This document shows, in pieces, positions 36,113 through 50,275 of a DNA stretch of 64,000 bases; the first letter of the stretch is position 1, and each line of letters starts with the position of its first letter. A program made the translations under genes and the position numbers. The DNA lies in NCBI GenBank assembly GCA_018873245.2, contig JAEMBT020000006.1:127804-191803 (forward strand), read 5' to 3'. The notes under the pieces were generated by a model that was given only the letters and a program-made list of their open reading frames with translations, was not told the DNA's origin and ran no database searches. The DNA is from Archegozetes longisetosus (Eukaryota > Arthropoda > Arachnida > Sarcoptiformes > Trhypochthoniidae).

Positions 36113-36921
36113 TTCAATCGTTTAGTCATTACTGTTCAATTGTTAACTATCTGTCAACTTATGTTTGCGATTCAATATTCAAATTATCTCAATACCAATT
36201 CCTGTTTTGTGCCAATTGACACAGTATCCCTTTTTCGATTCTAACTAATTCCTTTAAACTTATTTTTCTTCTCAATTATTAATCAGATCTGAACATTTGA
36301 GCAAATAGTATCACTTAGAAGGCTTCTTAAACTATCTTTCGCTTTTGGAGGGTCTATCTAGTCCACTGTTGAAACCTGTGGACTAATACTCACTATTTTT
36401 TCAAGTCAATCGCTCGAACCCTATCTCATATTCAATACTAAGGTTCAACGTGTTTCCAACAGTTTCAACACAACTCTATCTTCAACATTAAGTTAGGCCC
36501 TTTAAAAAAGTCATAAATAAATTCATAAGAAACTAAGGCTTATTTTGGTCTTTTTATAAAGGGCTTAACTACTTGTTCAAGATAGACAGGTTTAACTGTA
36601 TATACTTTAATTTGAATTTACTTTGGTCCCTGCCTATACCTGCTTAAATCGATTAGGTTTTCACTGAGTTTCTCATTTTAAATGTTTGTATGAATTATTG
36701 TCTAAATTGTATATTTCTATTAAATGCCTCTTTTGTGTGTGAAGTACATGCAGTTACCTTTAAATGTTTGATCAATAAAATACTGTTTGTTATTTTTCTA
36801 TGACCGTTTTAATTGAAAATCATATCTTTATTATTTGATTATGAATAAACTTGGAAAAAGACAACAGTTGTAAAAGCAAACTTAAATTGTTGCGAGTCGT
36901 AAATTAAATATAAATAATGGA
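36113..36921. other. Intergenic region with a small inverted repeat
   Basis: No gene. An imperfect inverted repeat spans about 36466-36590: arms around TAGGCCCTTTAAAAAAG and CTTTTTATAAAGGGCTTAACT, with matching GAAGATAGA/CAAGATAGA parts further out. It is probably a small MITE remnant. Confidence 0.5.
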
Positions 36922-37005
36922 CTAAAATGGCACTTCTTTGAATAAGCTGCCAATACTCTCTCCATTATGACTACGTCTTATTGCTTCAGCCATGAAATGG
37001 GATAT
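36922..37005 (-). CDS. PRPS: Alternative last coding exon of PRPP synthetase
   Basis: An 84-bp open segment on the minus strand after an acceptor (GATAACAG) at 37005, in phase 0 with the PRPS exon that ends at 37604. It encodes ISHFMAEAIRRSHNGESIGS and a short tail ending in Phe and a stop. It aligns with the normal last exon (37521-37429, [20 protein letters not shown]) but differs in the first residues and the tail, so it looks like a duplicated, diverged terminal exon. Its use would give a 315-aa isoform. Confidence 0.75.
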   Translation of the reverse strand: MSHFMAEAIRRSHNGESIGSLFKEVPF

Positions 37006-37428
37006 CTGTTATCATATGAAATCGAAAAGAAAAAATAAAACAAATCAAACATCAATTTGACACTTGACTCAATTTGTCAATCAATTCTACGTTTATTTAG
37101 TGAACATTTTAGAAAAATTCAAACCAATAGCAATTCTTACCATTAATAAACAAAATGCAAATTGACTCGTGTTTTCAGTTGTAAAATAAGCCAAAATTAA
37201 TACAAATATGAATTTTGCGAAAACATATTTCATGCAATTTGTGAGAAAATGTGTCAATTAATAGTAACAATAGTTAATAATGCGATAACTAATTCGATAA
37301 TTATAATTCAAACAATTAATATCTAATGGAATGTAAACAATTGGCACTAAATTAATATGAGTTATAAGCAAATTGATGGTCAACTCATTGATTGGTACAA
37401 ATATTTTTAATAATAGTAATAACGAGTG

Positions 37429-39559
<2,131 letters not shown>

Positions 39560-40064
39560 TCTCACAGTCGTGTGATTGAAGTCGTGATCAATTTGGTCAA
39601 TGCTGCCCTCACCACTAATTACTACGATTTGCTCTTTCAATTCAATAATTTTGATCTGATCCTAATTCACACCTGACAACAGCTCAAATACATTTCTGGT
39701 CTTTGTTCGCTCAAAATTAGATTACTTTTAGTCTGAACAGAAAATAAAATATCTCTTCTGTTAGCCAATCACACCGTATCGCCTTAACTGATAAACACTA
39801 CTAATACAATATCTATGACTGTTGTGAGCGATCATTGCGTCCTCTAACGTTTCTCAATCCAAGTGTAATATTTGTTTAGCTCTCGAAAGACCACCGTATC
39901 ATTTTGGAACATTATATCAAATCGTTTATAAATGGGAGACATAACAACACATTACGTTCATATTTAAAAGCGCAAAAAGTCCAGTAACAACTTATAAGTT
40001 AACTTTATATGACTTTATGAATAAACATTTACTTAAATGTTAGAGCCTTTACATAGTACACTAT

Positions 40065-40114
<50 letters not shown>

Positions 40115-41027
40115 AAAAGCAATAGGCAAACACTTTTCATGATAGTTAAGAAGATTTGACACAAATTATGACTTACACTCATGCACACACACTTGCACTT
40201 AAAACAGACATCTGTTTATTGTTTAAAACTTGATCCCTTTTTCGTTTTAATAAAACATTGAGACGATTTAACAAATTCAAGTAGACATCAGATTAACTTT
40301 TAAAAGTTAATCTCCCTTCTCTTTAATAGAGTCCTCAAACCGTATACTGAACATAAATCTGTCTAAACTATTATTGGACTTGTGCATATGACACTTGTTT
40401 CTAATTGGGCAAAAGCAAACCCTTTGTCCAAAATCAGTATAAAATATGTCAGAAATTGATGAAAATCATCAACTCGCACTTTTCACCCAAAGTGCTGCCA
40501 AATTTATTTTAGCCCCTTTTTTATTTTAAATATTCTGTCTTACCTGCATCATAACTTAGTTATAATAATGCTTCTTGTCGAGCGCTTCCAACAAGTTCTA
40601 ATATTGCACAAACACAAACAAACTTCAGCAGTCAAGTCAACGAAGGCCGCTTCGCCGACAATTAAACGCAATTAGCTCTCGCTCCGGATAAAAGCATTGC
40701 ATACTCCGGACCTGTGAGTCCAATAGTTTAAGAGTCGGTCCTAAGCGTCGCCTAGAAATCAATTGAACAACTCAAGATAAAGAATTTACTTTGCACAGGA
40801 CTAAATTAGATCTTAGTTAAACTTTTAATAGCTGTTAGAATTTTTATTTTAGAACTAAATAAAAAACTGTAATAAAATAAATTATAATTAAATGAAAATT
40901 AAATTTAGACGAGAAAGTTTTATACAAATAGTAAGAATAATAGATGAATATTTAGAAAATTCTGCTTTCTCTATGTAAACTATTTAGCAGAGTTAGTTTT
41001 GATGCAACTTTTATCTTATAATCTGTG
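39560..41027. other. Upstream region of PRPS
   Basis: Holds the PRPS promoter and 5' UTR (minus strand). The CT microsatellite near 40069-40110 lies about 500 bp upstream of the start; read on the gene strand it is a GA tract. No gene recognised in the rest. Confidence 0.5.
40069..40110. repeat. CT microsatellite
   Basis: About 20 uninterrupted CT units upstream of PRPS. GA tracts in such positions can bind GAGA-type factors, but here nothing beyond simple sequence is shown. Confidence 0.95.
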
Positions 41028-42865
41028 ATGGCTGAGAAAACTGCATATTGTAATACTTGTGGCGAAATTGGGCATAGACGGAAGTCTAGTCGAAAATGCG
41101 ATTATTATCTTCCTCTACAAAAAATAAGAATGGACCAAATTGATTTCGACACAGAAACTTGTATGATCCAATACGGTTTGAATAAGCTTTGTAAGAAAAA
41201 TCAAGATCACCATTCTCGTCTCATCTCAGCGATAACCAACGATGTTTTGGAAGTATCGTCACTGATGGTTGAAGTCTCCATCCTGATCAACTTCTATTAC
41301 TGTAAGCTACTGGAATCTGGATCGAATTTAGAAGACGAGATTCCAGATATATTGAATTTTTCTATCAGCTTCAATGTAGAAGACATTTGGATGAAGAATA
41401 AAGTGGTCTGAGAGAATTAGAGGGAACGATCGATCTTACAACGGCACATTAAGATCCCATCTTATGCAAAATGCTGCCAAAACTCTTGAGACAATCATAA
41501 AAAATAACATCATTCATCCAATGTGTTCGAAAGTTAAGCGATACTTCAAGCTAAGATTTCCGAATTTGGGCATAAGTTCTCTACACAAAACATTGAAGAC
41601 GCTATTTGAACACCAGAGACCAAACAGTGGAAATAATTGATCCAATAATTGTCTTCAAGAAAGAATTTAATTTGGAAGATGACTTCATGTTTTTACATCT
41701 TAAAGCAAAGTAGTGGAATTATATCAACTTCTTATTCAATCTACAACAAATTTTTCAGTAACTTTAGACATGAAGACAAACCAGAAGATCGTCAAAAAGC
41801 GAAGTCTTTTAATCTTTTTCCTGTATTCTCATTTGGGAGAAAACATTTTATATAATGCTGATGGACTATTTGAATTACTGTTTTCACTGAAACTTATCAA
41901 GAATAAAGAAGATAGAGACAAGACCACCTTTAGATCAAAAACCAAAGGTTATTGGAAGCAGTTCTTCAATATTGAAAAACTTGAGAATGTTATACAAGAC
42001 AAATACTTTGCTGGTTCGTTCTCAACGGATGGGATAAACGTTTCAGTGCATATGTTAAGGAGAATTAGAGAAAAGCCTGATTTGAAACAACAACTTGACA
42101 GATTCAGAACTAAGATAGTGAATGACGAATTTTCAAGTTTCGTTGTTGTAAGATCCTGGAGCACGATATATGTTTGGTATGGTGAAAATGAAATGAACCA
42201 ACTGTACAGAAGTTCGAATTTCAGGTTCCATACAAAAGAATTCCATCGAAAGAAATAACTAAAGTCTTTAACAGAAGACGTACTCTCATTGGTGAAAAAG
42301 ATCGCGAGAGTGTTGAAGAGCAAAATAAATCATCAGATGATTACAAAGAGTTCACTAGTTTCTCGTTGAGGCATTTTGAGAAACCACAGAACTCATTCAC
42401 AAGAAAAATGGTGTCAAAAAACTGAAATGGGACAAACAGATCAATGCTCACAAAGCTATAGACAAGGAGGCTAATCAAATAGCGAATAACAAGGTCAAAA
42501 GACATTGATCGCATATGTGAATTGACCACTGATCAAGTTATATCTGGCATTGAGAAGAAACGAAAATTGTTTCGTGTATTTAACTGATGAGTTGACAACT
42601 ACAAACTATGTCCAATTTGTTGTGAAGTGTGCAAAACATCACAGTGTCACATCGTTTTGAAGTTTGCCCCAACTGTAAGAAAATGTGGAATCGTCATGTA
42701 AATGCCGCAACAAATATATTATATGTGAAAATAGGCAAAGTTCCTGCAAACTTTCAAAGAGAAAGTTCACATTATTTATGTTAACTGCCCTCTTGTTAAA
42801 AGGCATCATTTGGTACTTTTGTAGCTGTTATGGACTACTAACTTGGTCTGTAAACGGTTAATAAG
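41028..42865 (+). pseudogene. Fanzor (TnpB/OrfB-like) element relic, copy 2
   Basis: A better preserved copy of the element at 18540, same strand. From ATG 41028: a CCHC-type zinc knuckle (C-x2-C-x4-H-x7-C in residues about 7-25), a conserved start region (CDYYLPLQKIRMDQIDF), then a decayed centre, then an open block at 41713-42258 with RRIREKPDLKQQ and STDGINVSV. The RuvC-I DPG motif is broken by a frameshift near 42150. Near 42580 is the RuvC-II trace TDELTT followed by Cys codons in shifted frame. Near 42670 is CPNCKKMW, the second half of a zinc ribbon, then NRHVNAATNILY, with His in place of the usual RuvC-III Asp. After the coding end near 42780 comes a block shared with copy 1. Multiple frameshifts and stops rule out function. 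Homology to Fanzor is inferred from motif order. Confidence 0.72.
42781..42865 (+). ncRNA. Conserved 3' block of the Fanzor element (candidate guide-RNA scaffold remnant)
   Basis: After the coding end, copies 1 and 2 still share CTGC(C/T)CTCTTGTTAAA, a CTTTTGTAGC(T/G)GTTATG segment and a perfect GGTCTGTAAACGGTTAA. In TnpB and Fanzor systems the guide RNA overlaps the ORF 3' end and the element's right end, so a shared non-coding block here would be expected. The counterpart in copy 1 is about 22720-22810. RNA function is inference only. Confidence 0.35.
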
Positions 42866-43390
42866 TATTATTCTAATGTCTACATATTTTGAAATACTGA
42901 ACGAATTGCCAGTCGTCGTCAATAATTATTAAACTGAAATGACGTGACACACGCCCCACCCCTTTCTGTGAAATGACAAAAAATTGAAACTTTACTCAAA
43001 TAAGAATGAGACAAATGAGTTGCAAATTTGACCAAATCAAGTATTGGTTTAATTGAAATCAATTTTGAGACAAAAAACTGCAATCAATAGCTTTAGGTAA
43101 TTGTTTTACTCTTAACTGATTTGATGTGCTTCGAAACCATGTGTACTCTGTGTTTACTACCAATGAATGAATAATTAAATGTTCGCACTTATCAAACAAT
43201 AGCCATAATATGAACAGTTTGGCACTTGCACTCAGTTAATCAAACGCTACTTCTATTAATTTTGGGTAAGTCAAGTATTTCAAATACATTATTACTAATG
43301 CTTTATGTCTAACTGATTGTATGAAATGACATAACCGTATCAATTATGAATCTAGTAGTGCAAAACATGCGATAAGACAAAATAATTGTC
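42866..43390. other. Upstream region of guanylate kinase
   Basis: AT-rich, no ORF recognised; expected to contain the guanylate kinase promoter and 5' UTR. Confidence 0.45.
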
Positions 43391-44641
43391 ATGTATTTCA
43401 ATATCGATAATACGATAACACGATTTGGCTGTCGCTTAAATAAGTATCGTTTCACAGCAGTCAGTATTATATGTCATAACTGTTTCAATAGTCAATTGTC
43501 TGCCATGTCTTCAACTTTGAAAACATTAGTAATATGTGGGCCGTCAGGAAGTGGCAAAAGTACTCTTTTGAACAGATTGATCAGTCAATTCTTGGATTGT
43601 TTCAAATTTTCGGTTTCGCGTAAGTCTGAAGTCACTTATATTTTAGTGATTTGACAAACTTTTCTTATATTTGCACCAATTAAGCCGTAAACAACTGAAC
43701 TCTATTCAAATCAATTATTTAAGTAACGAGTTTGGTTCTCCTTTAGTTTACAGCAATCTGTCTCTTAATTTGATTTTATTTCAAACTATATAAAACTGAT
43801 CTAAAACAGAAAAATGAATTAATCTACATTAATCCAAATGAAATAAGACACTACTAGAAGTCCAAGGAGTGGTGAAGTCAATGGCAGAGAATATTATTTT
43901 GTTGATCGACAAACCTTTGAGAAGATGATACACGAGAAACAGTTCGTTGAATTCACACAATTCTCTGGCAATTATTATGGAACCAGGTATCCAATTGTTT
44001 ACGATTTTTCCAATTTTTTCATCAAGTTTAAAATCACTGCAAGCTTCTGATTAATCAGTACTGATCCAACATTTAGTTGACCATAAAACTGATATTTACC
44101 TCAATTTTGATTTCGATTCGTTTTTGTAGTATTCGTGCCTTAGAAGACGTTCAAAGATCTGGTCGTATTCCTGTTCTTGATGTAGAAATCAAAGGTGTTC
44201 AAAGCCTGAAAGAATCTGGTTTCAATGCCAAATATGTATTTATAAAGCCACCTAATTTCGAGGCATTGGTCAGACCTTTTTCTATAGTTTCTGTTATGTT
44301 TGATAACAAATCTTTCATTTTTTAAATCTAATTCTTAATTAATTAAAAATAGGAAAGAAATTTGCGAAGTCGTGGATCTGAAGACGAGCAAAGTTTGCAA
44401 AGACGATTGTCGCGTGCATTAGAAGACATTAAACAGGCGGAAAGTGGTCTCTTTGATTTGATCATTATTAACGACAATCTCGAAATGGCGTATCAACAAT
44501 TGGAGCAATTCGTTAAAAGTGTAATTTCAAAAAAAAAGAATTCAATAAAACCAATTGATTCAATATTCTTTGTTTCTACCTTTTTAGGACATCAGTCAAG
44601 TTCAAAAATTACTAAAACCACAGAAGAACAAATCTGATTAG
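43391..44641 (+). CDS. GUK1: Guanylate kinase
   Basis: Five exons: 43391-43619, 43848-43986, 44130-44268, 44353-44520, 44588-44641; 242 aa from the first ATG, or 204 aa from the in-frame ATG at 43505, which matches the usual family length. It phosphorylates GMP to GDP with ATP. Motifs in order: P-loop GPSGSGKST, HTTRSPRSGEVNGREYYFV (GMP-binding), the FVEFTQFSGNYYGT segment, VLDVEIKGVQSLK, and RRLSRALEDIKQ of the lid. The 38-residue extension before Met-39 has several Arg/Lys and no acidic residue after position 6, so it could be a mitochondrial presequence, or simply 5' UTR in frame. The fourth donor (AAAGT|GTAATT) was picked for phase. The gene is convergent with the transporter at 44971. 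Confidence 0.95.
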
Positions 44642-44970
44642 GATTGGTCTTTATTTATTTGATATTTTGAAACTAATTTGTTTTATGATTTGACGCATGA
44701 GAATCTCTCAAAAGAACTCATCGATAACTTATTTGACTATTTATTATTGATATTTATAAGATTGTTCGCATCCGAAAACTAAAAGTTGTTCAACTGATTA
44801 AAACGCTTACAATAATAGTGATTGAATTCAGTAAAAAAATAGGTTTGATTAATAATTTTCACTTTTAAATCTTCGACAATTATTTACCAATCATTTACTT
44901 AATGGCAGCGGAATTCAAGACTTGTATGTTAGATGTGCTAATTGTTTGTGCGTCCAAACCGCTTATTGTA
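44642..44970. other. Short region between convergent GUK1 and SLC7 genes
   Basis: 329 bp of AT-rich sequence serving as the 3' UTRs of two convergent genes. No other feature seen. Confidence 0.6.
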
Positions 44971-47900
44971 TTACATGACTACTACCACTGCTTCTCTTTT
45001 ATTGGTGTTATCATTATTTCTTTCACTACTGTGCCAAATACCATAGAGTCCATAAATTAAAAGTCCTATCAAGGTCAGAAAAAATGATTACACGACAAAA
45101 TATTTGAGTTAATAGATTTGATAGAACCTAAAAACATCCAAACGGCAAATCGAATCCAAGTAGGAACTGACAATTTGAACATTAAGTAGACGTTGACAAA
45201 AACACTTAAAAAGGGAACCGCTGGAACCCATGGAACCTAAAAAATAATAACTCAGACTAATAAACTACTCAGACAAGTCTGTTAATCAAAACAGTGTTTT
45301 AGTTTACCTCAAATGATTTCGATTTTTCAATCGTGGGCTGTAATGAAAGGCTGCAAATGGCGGTCACTATCAATAGGATAGTAACCGAAACGCCAATAAT
45401 CGACCCCGAATCTAATCGCGCTAATCGGTTCTCTAAAAACACTAGTAGTGCGTCCAATATAACAATTAAAAGGCCTGAAAATTGAGATAAGATATTCTAT
45501 AAATTAATGTTTGATTCGATTGATAACTGACTTGTAGTAGCTATCAAACTATTTGCTATTCTTGATGTCAATTGATTTGGTTTTGACAGACAGTCTAAAT
45601 TAAACAGCTGTCGCAATATATCTTTTGCCTTCAGATCCAATTTAATAACTTTCGAGTCATTTTCAATCGAACTACCATTCAGTTTGTTCTTGTTTGATTT
45701 ATCGATATCCTCCGCTTGATTTGAGTATCTTTATTAAAACAAAAGTTTTTGAAATTTTTCAAAACTTCGTTCAAAACATAATTGAACAATACCTAATAAT
45801 CAGAATAGACTCTGCGACCAAAGTGTAGGCTAAAAGTGTTCCTAAATTAACAACAAATTTACAGCTTTCAGACAAATCAATCAGGAAGAATAATAGTAAT
45901 TCAATACCAATTGACATCATATCAGCTAATTCTGTGATATTGAACATACTGGCCATTACTGCTGCGAATAAACCAGAAATAATAGTCGCGTATAATGGAG
46001 TTTGAAACCTATGGTGAACTATAGATAAGAATCTAAAAATGATGCCGTCGCTCGCCATCGCGTAGAGAACTCGAGGCAAAGGATACATTGCACCCAACAG
46101 ACTAGTGGAAAGTCCATTCAACGCTCCAATCGATACAATCCATTTGGCCCAAATCCACCCCGCCTTTTCAAATATAAAAGGAAGTGGTGCACCCTTCGTA
46201 TTTTCATCACTTTGCATCCAATAAGGCATCATTAGAGTCTGTACTGAACTGACACCAAAATATGCCAAGAATATTAAGGTCAAAGAAAGTACAATACTTA
46301 AAGGTATTGCTCGCTTCGGATTCTTTGCTTCTTCTCCTGTGGTCGCAATTGCATCGAATCCCACAAATGCTAAACAGAAAAGTCTGATTAATAAACATTT
46401 GAAACTTGTATACACGAGCTTTACTACAGTTAGCCGCCTGTACTCTCGTATTTCGTGCTGAAATTTACTTAAACTAAAGAAAATTTTCTATAGAAATAAG
46501 TTTAACTGAGTTAACTCGTAAGTAGCCAAGCATCGCTTCATCAACAGTAATATTGCAGACGCGGCACGAGTCATAACAATACAGATCGTTAACCGTAGTA
46601 AAACCAATTAAATGTAATGGTGCTCTAATCAGATATAAACCATAGAAACAAGTGGCCGCTCCGCTCATCATTCCTGAGAAACCGAAAGGAAGGAAACCTC
46701 CGGTACCATGACCATCAACCTCATCTGAAGATAGATTCCAATTATGAAAATCTATTTTAAAAGCGCCCGCAACCACAACGAACAAGACGACAAATAAATT
46801 AATCACAGTCATGATAGTATGTAATCTCACAGACTCTTTAACTCCAATTGCGAGCAATCCTTGACAAAAGATATACTAGTTAGCATTTTTATGATTCATT
46901 TTTAAATTGGTTTTTAATATTGTTTACCCGTTAGTGCTAACGTTAACCCGAATGAAATGAAATCGGGATAACTCGAAAGCCCCGATACATTGATTGGGAG
47001 CCATTCTTCAAAATGACTTTGAATCGTACCATTGAATAGAGAGTCTATATAACCACTATAACCACGAGCTACAGATGCAGTTCCTTAATAACAAACAATA
47101 GTATAATATGTTGTTTTGGTTATACATGGTCCCAATAATGAATTGTTGGGGGCCCGCAGCAAAAACGATGAGATAGAGGAAAATTGATTTCATATTTGGA
47201 TTCTACTTGAAAAAAAACATTAAAAAGTCTATTTCAATAACCAGCATGAGAGCCTCGGACCCTAATTACAGCATTGATTCTCTCAGGATAATTAGATAAT
47301 AATTTTACAAATAATTCAGTATTATTTTCGAGGGAAATAAGAGCTTCTTTCACATTTTTGAGGAGAATATCATAAATAGCAGTTTCTATGGTCTTCTTTC
47401 AATATTCTTGTCTCCACGTAATCACTAATTATTGGTCCGGTATGTTCAGCCTCATTGAGATCTGGTGAATTTCCAGGCCAGAAACCATTTACCCAAAACA
47501 TGATTCCGCTTTCGTTGAGAAGCTGTTGTGTTGCAATAACTCTCATGTATTTTATTCAATCAATAAATCTTTGATTATCGCTATCATTGACAAGATTGAC
47601 CATAATTTGGTAGAGTTTTTAAAGACTTTAATCAATAATAACTGATTATAAAGATTTTGATTACTTTTGGTGTTTTGTTCAAAAAAATATAGCACTCTTT
47701 TCGAATTTTTAAAAAAATAGATTTTAATGTACTTTTTTTAAAAAGTAGAATCCAAATATGAAATCAACTTCAATCTATTTCCTATATTTTTTGCTGTAGA
47801 CCCCTAGCAAATCATTATTTGGGTCTCGACTTGAAAATATTGGTCAGTATCGATCACTATTTGAGTACCGATTACATATTCGAGAACTAGGTTCCATCCA

Positions 47901-50275
47901 ATAACGAAAGCCATGAATTCCCCAACAGTCACGTAAGAATAAATGTAAGCCGAACCAGCTCTGGGCACTCGAGCACCAAATTCAGCATAACATAAACCTG
48001 TTTCAATAGCAATCAACCTAGTTTTATTCGTTTAATTAAAAGAAGATCATTACTACCTGCAAATACTGAAGCGATTGCAGCTGAAATAAGACAAAATTGA
48101 AAAATTTAAGTTTTAAAATTCATGACACTGAATCTCTAGAATTTTTCTATGTATTTTTAAAATCATTTTCTAAAATACATTAACGATCTGATTAATTATT
48201 TAGGATTTTATCCAAATATCCTAACTCTATTCGAAACAATAGGTCTTTGACATCAGCTAAAATTTAACAAAATTATTATTAAAGATAACTCTTGTTATCA
48301 TAAGATAAAAATGCTATTCTTTCAATTTTTATTGATTTGTAAAAACGATTAAATAGTCAACTTAGTAACTGGCTACTCTTGAGTCTCTATAGGTGTTTTG
48401 CTTCAATGTTATTCGTTATTTTATAAGCAATACTACGAGAACAGCCATAGTGTATTAACTTTGTAATTGATGACTGGTCTTATTCCTATCTAAACATTCG
48501 ATAGGTAATATTGAACAAATTAATTTACCAATTAGAAAAGATACACAAACTGCTGGTCCAGAGTTACGACTCGCAACATCTCCTGCCAATACATACACTC
48601 CTAAACCGAGAGTACTTCCAATGCCTAGAAAATTGTATAAAATTTATTCAAATTTGAGAAAGCTTCAGTTTTTAAACAAATAACATCATAGCCCTAAGAG
48701 ATTTTCCAAACTGTTTTTGAGAACAATCATTGTTTTTCGAAATTTTTTCTGAACAAGTTAGTGTATTATAAAACCCGAACTATGTTTCAAAACCAAATCT
48801 ATTTGTAAAACTATGTCAAATCAAAGCGTTTTAATGAGTAAAATTGCCTAATATTCGACCTATTATCATTATGCATGATATACTGCACTATTTGGTTTGT
48901 AAGAACACATAATTTTCAACCAAATCAATTGTTAGTGCAAGTTTCACATGAGGAACAAGTCATTAAATGCAACTGAAAACATGATAAAACAATTACACCT
49001 TATCAATAGGTATACTGTAGTTATCATTTGATGGCATTGTTATATTTAGATTTTATATTACTACTCAATGTTTTATGTATAATTCAGTTCGTACTTTCCG
49101 ATTGAGATTTATTTTCTGATTTGGCGGTAAAAATTCAGCGAAAATTCTCAAAAGGAATTCGGTTTTTAAATTCTGAAAGAATTAAAGAAATCCTGAAATT
49201 CGGTTTAAAAAAATTTTACTTATAGAAATATTTGAAATTTTTTTATCTCATTAGCTAAATCCAAAAAATATATTCTGGATACTTTGCTATTCGAACAAGG
49301 CACCGCTTTAGAATATGGCCTGGAAGCGATTGTGGCGACACCTATGTAGGGTGATAGCACATGACTAGTGGAGTCCAACGAGGTATATATCAAGTGGACC
49401 GGATGAGGAGTTCGTGAGATATAATCAAAACAAATTATAAAATTTGACTAACCTAACCTAACCTAAACTAACCTGACCTAAACTAACCTGACCTAACCTA
49501 ACCTAACACAACCCAACACAACCTCATTTAGTACAGTGTGAATGAGATATATAGTGGAGAACATATGTTTGTATTGTATTATATATGCATATATAGTATA
49601 AAATATGTCCAATTTTTAAAAATTATTTTGATTATATATCCCGAACCCGTCAACCGGTACACTTGATATATACCTCGTTGGACTCCACTAGTCATCAGCT
49701 ATCACCCTATATAGGTGTCACCACAATCGCTTCCAGGCCATATTCTAAAGTGCTGCCCAAATTTCAACCTAATAAATCGAGCCTTGATTCATCTGCTATT
49801 TTCAGTTAGAGTCGGTTAAAACCGATAGACGTGACCCTATGTGTAGCATACAAAAGTGAACGTATTTTGTAATTCATTTAACGGTTTTCCTATACCAGAA
49901 AAAATTTGGCAAAATTTCCTCACATAATTTCAGTTACATAAGAAAAATTACTTGCATCATAAAGATTTCAGAGTAAATATTGAGAAGATCTGAACAAATT
50001 AATACTAATTTTAAGGATAATAACTACTCGCCTAATCGTTAAATTTGAACTGAAACTTTTTAAGTAAAGAAACATCACTGAGCTAAAATGATTGGCAAAA
50101 TTAATTTAAATAAAATTTAACTAAAAATCATGATTTTGATTTTTGAATAATATTACATACCTAAACATGTTAAATCAAATGTAGACAAACATCGAGATAG
50201 TTTTGTGTGGTCCACTTTTTCATCATCAATTTTTTTTCGGCGAATCAACGCATCCACTATTGACTGGCACGACAT
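44971..50275 (-). CDS. SLC7A: Cationic amino acid transporter (SLC7A CAT subfamily)
   Basis: Twelve exons on the minus strand: 50275-50161, 48624-48529, 48080-48057, 47997-47869, 47083-46928, 46859-46641, 46369-45908, 45841-45793, 45728-45532, 45474-45308, 45236-45128, 45065-44971; 605 aa. It is a plasma-membrane (or lysosomal) APC-superfamily carrier with about 14 membrane segments, expected to move Arg, Lys and ornithine. Diagnostic segments: [21 protein letters not shown] at the start of the core, [53 protein letters not shown] and [14 protein letters not shown], then the C-terminal 4-helix extension typical of CATs ([18 protein letters not shown]). Exon 3 is only 24 bp, and the following intron about 59 bp. 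Introns hold a transposase relic (47230-47540) and a palindromic element (49299-49757). Confidence 0.94.
47230..47540 (-). pseudogene. Tc1/mariner-superfamily transposase fragment in an SLC7 intron
   Basis: Read on the minus strand: [14 protein letters not shown], the region of the third catalytic residue in Tc1-like transposases, followed after stops by [17 protein letters not shown], a typical C-terminus. Only the 3' part remains and it is broken. It lies within the 47084-47868 intron, same strand as the gene. Confidence 0.7.
49299..49757. mobile_element. Palindromic MITE in SLC7 intron 1, with telomere-like core
   Basis: Inverted-repeat arms of about 110 bp: left GGC(A/C)...CTTTAGAATATGGCC from 49299, right complement ending at 49757. 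The arms include GTGGAGTCCAACGAGGTATA and its complement. The centre is a CCTAA-rich tract plus AT repeats. No ORF; non-autonomous. Confidence 0.8.
49448..49532. repeat. Telomere-like (CCTAA)n tract inside the palindromic MITE
   Basis: About 14 units of CCTAA with AACTAAC, CCTGA and CACAA variants, equivalent to TTAGG on the other strand. It is interstitial and confined to the loop of the inverted repeat. Confidence 0.75.
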
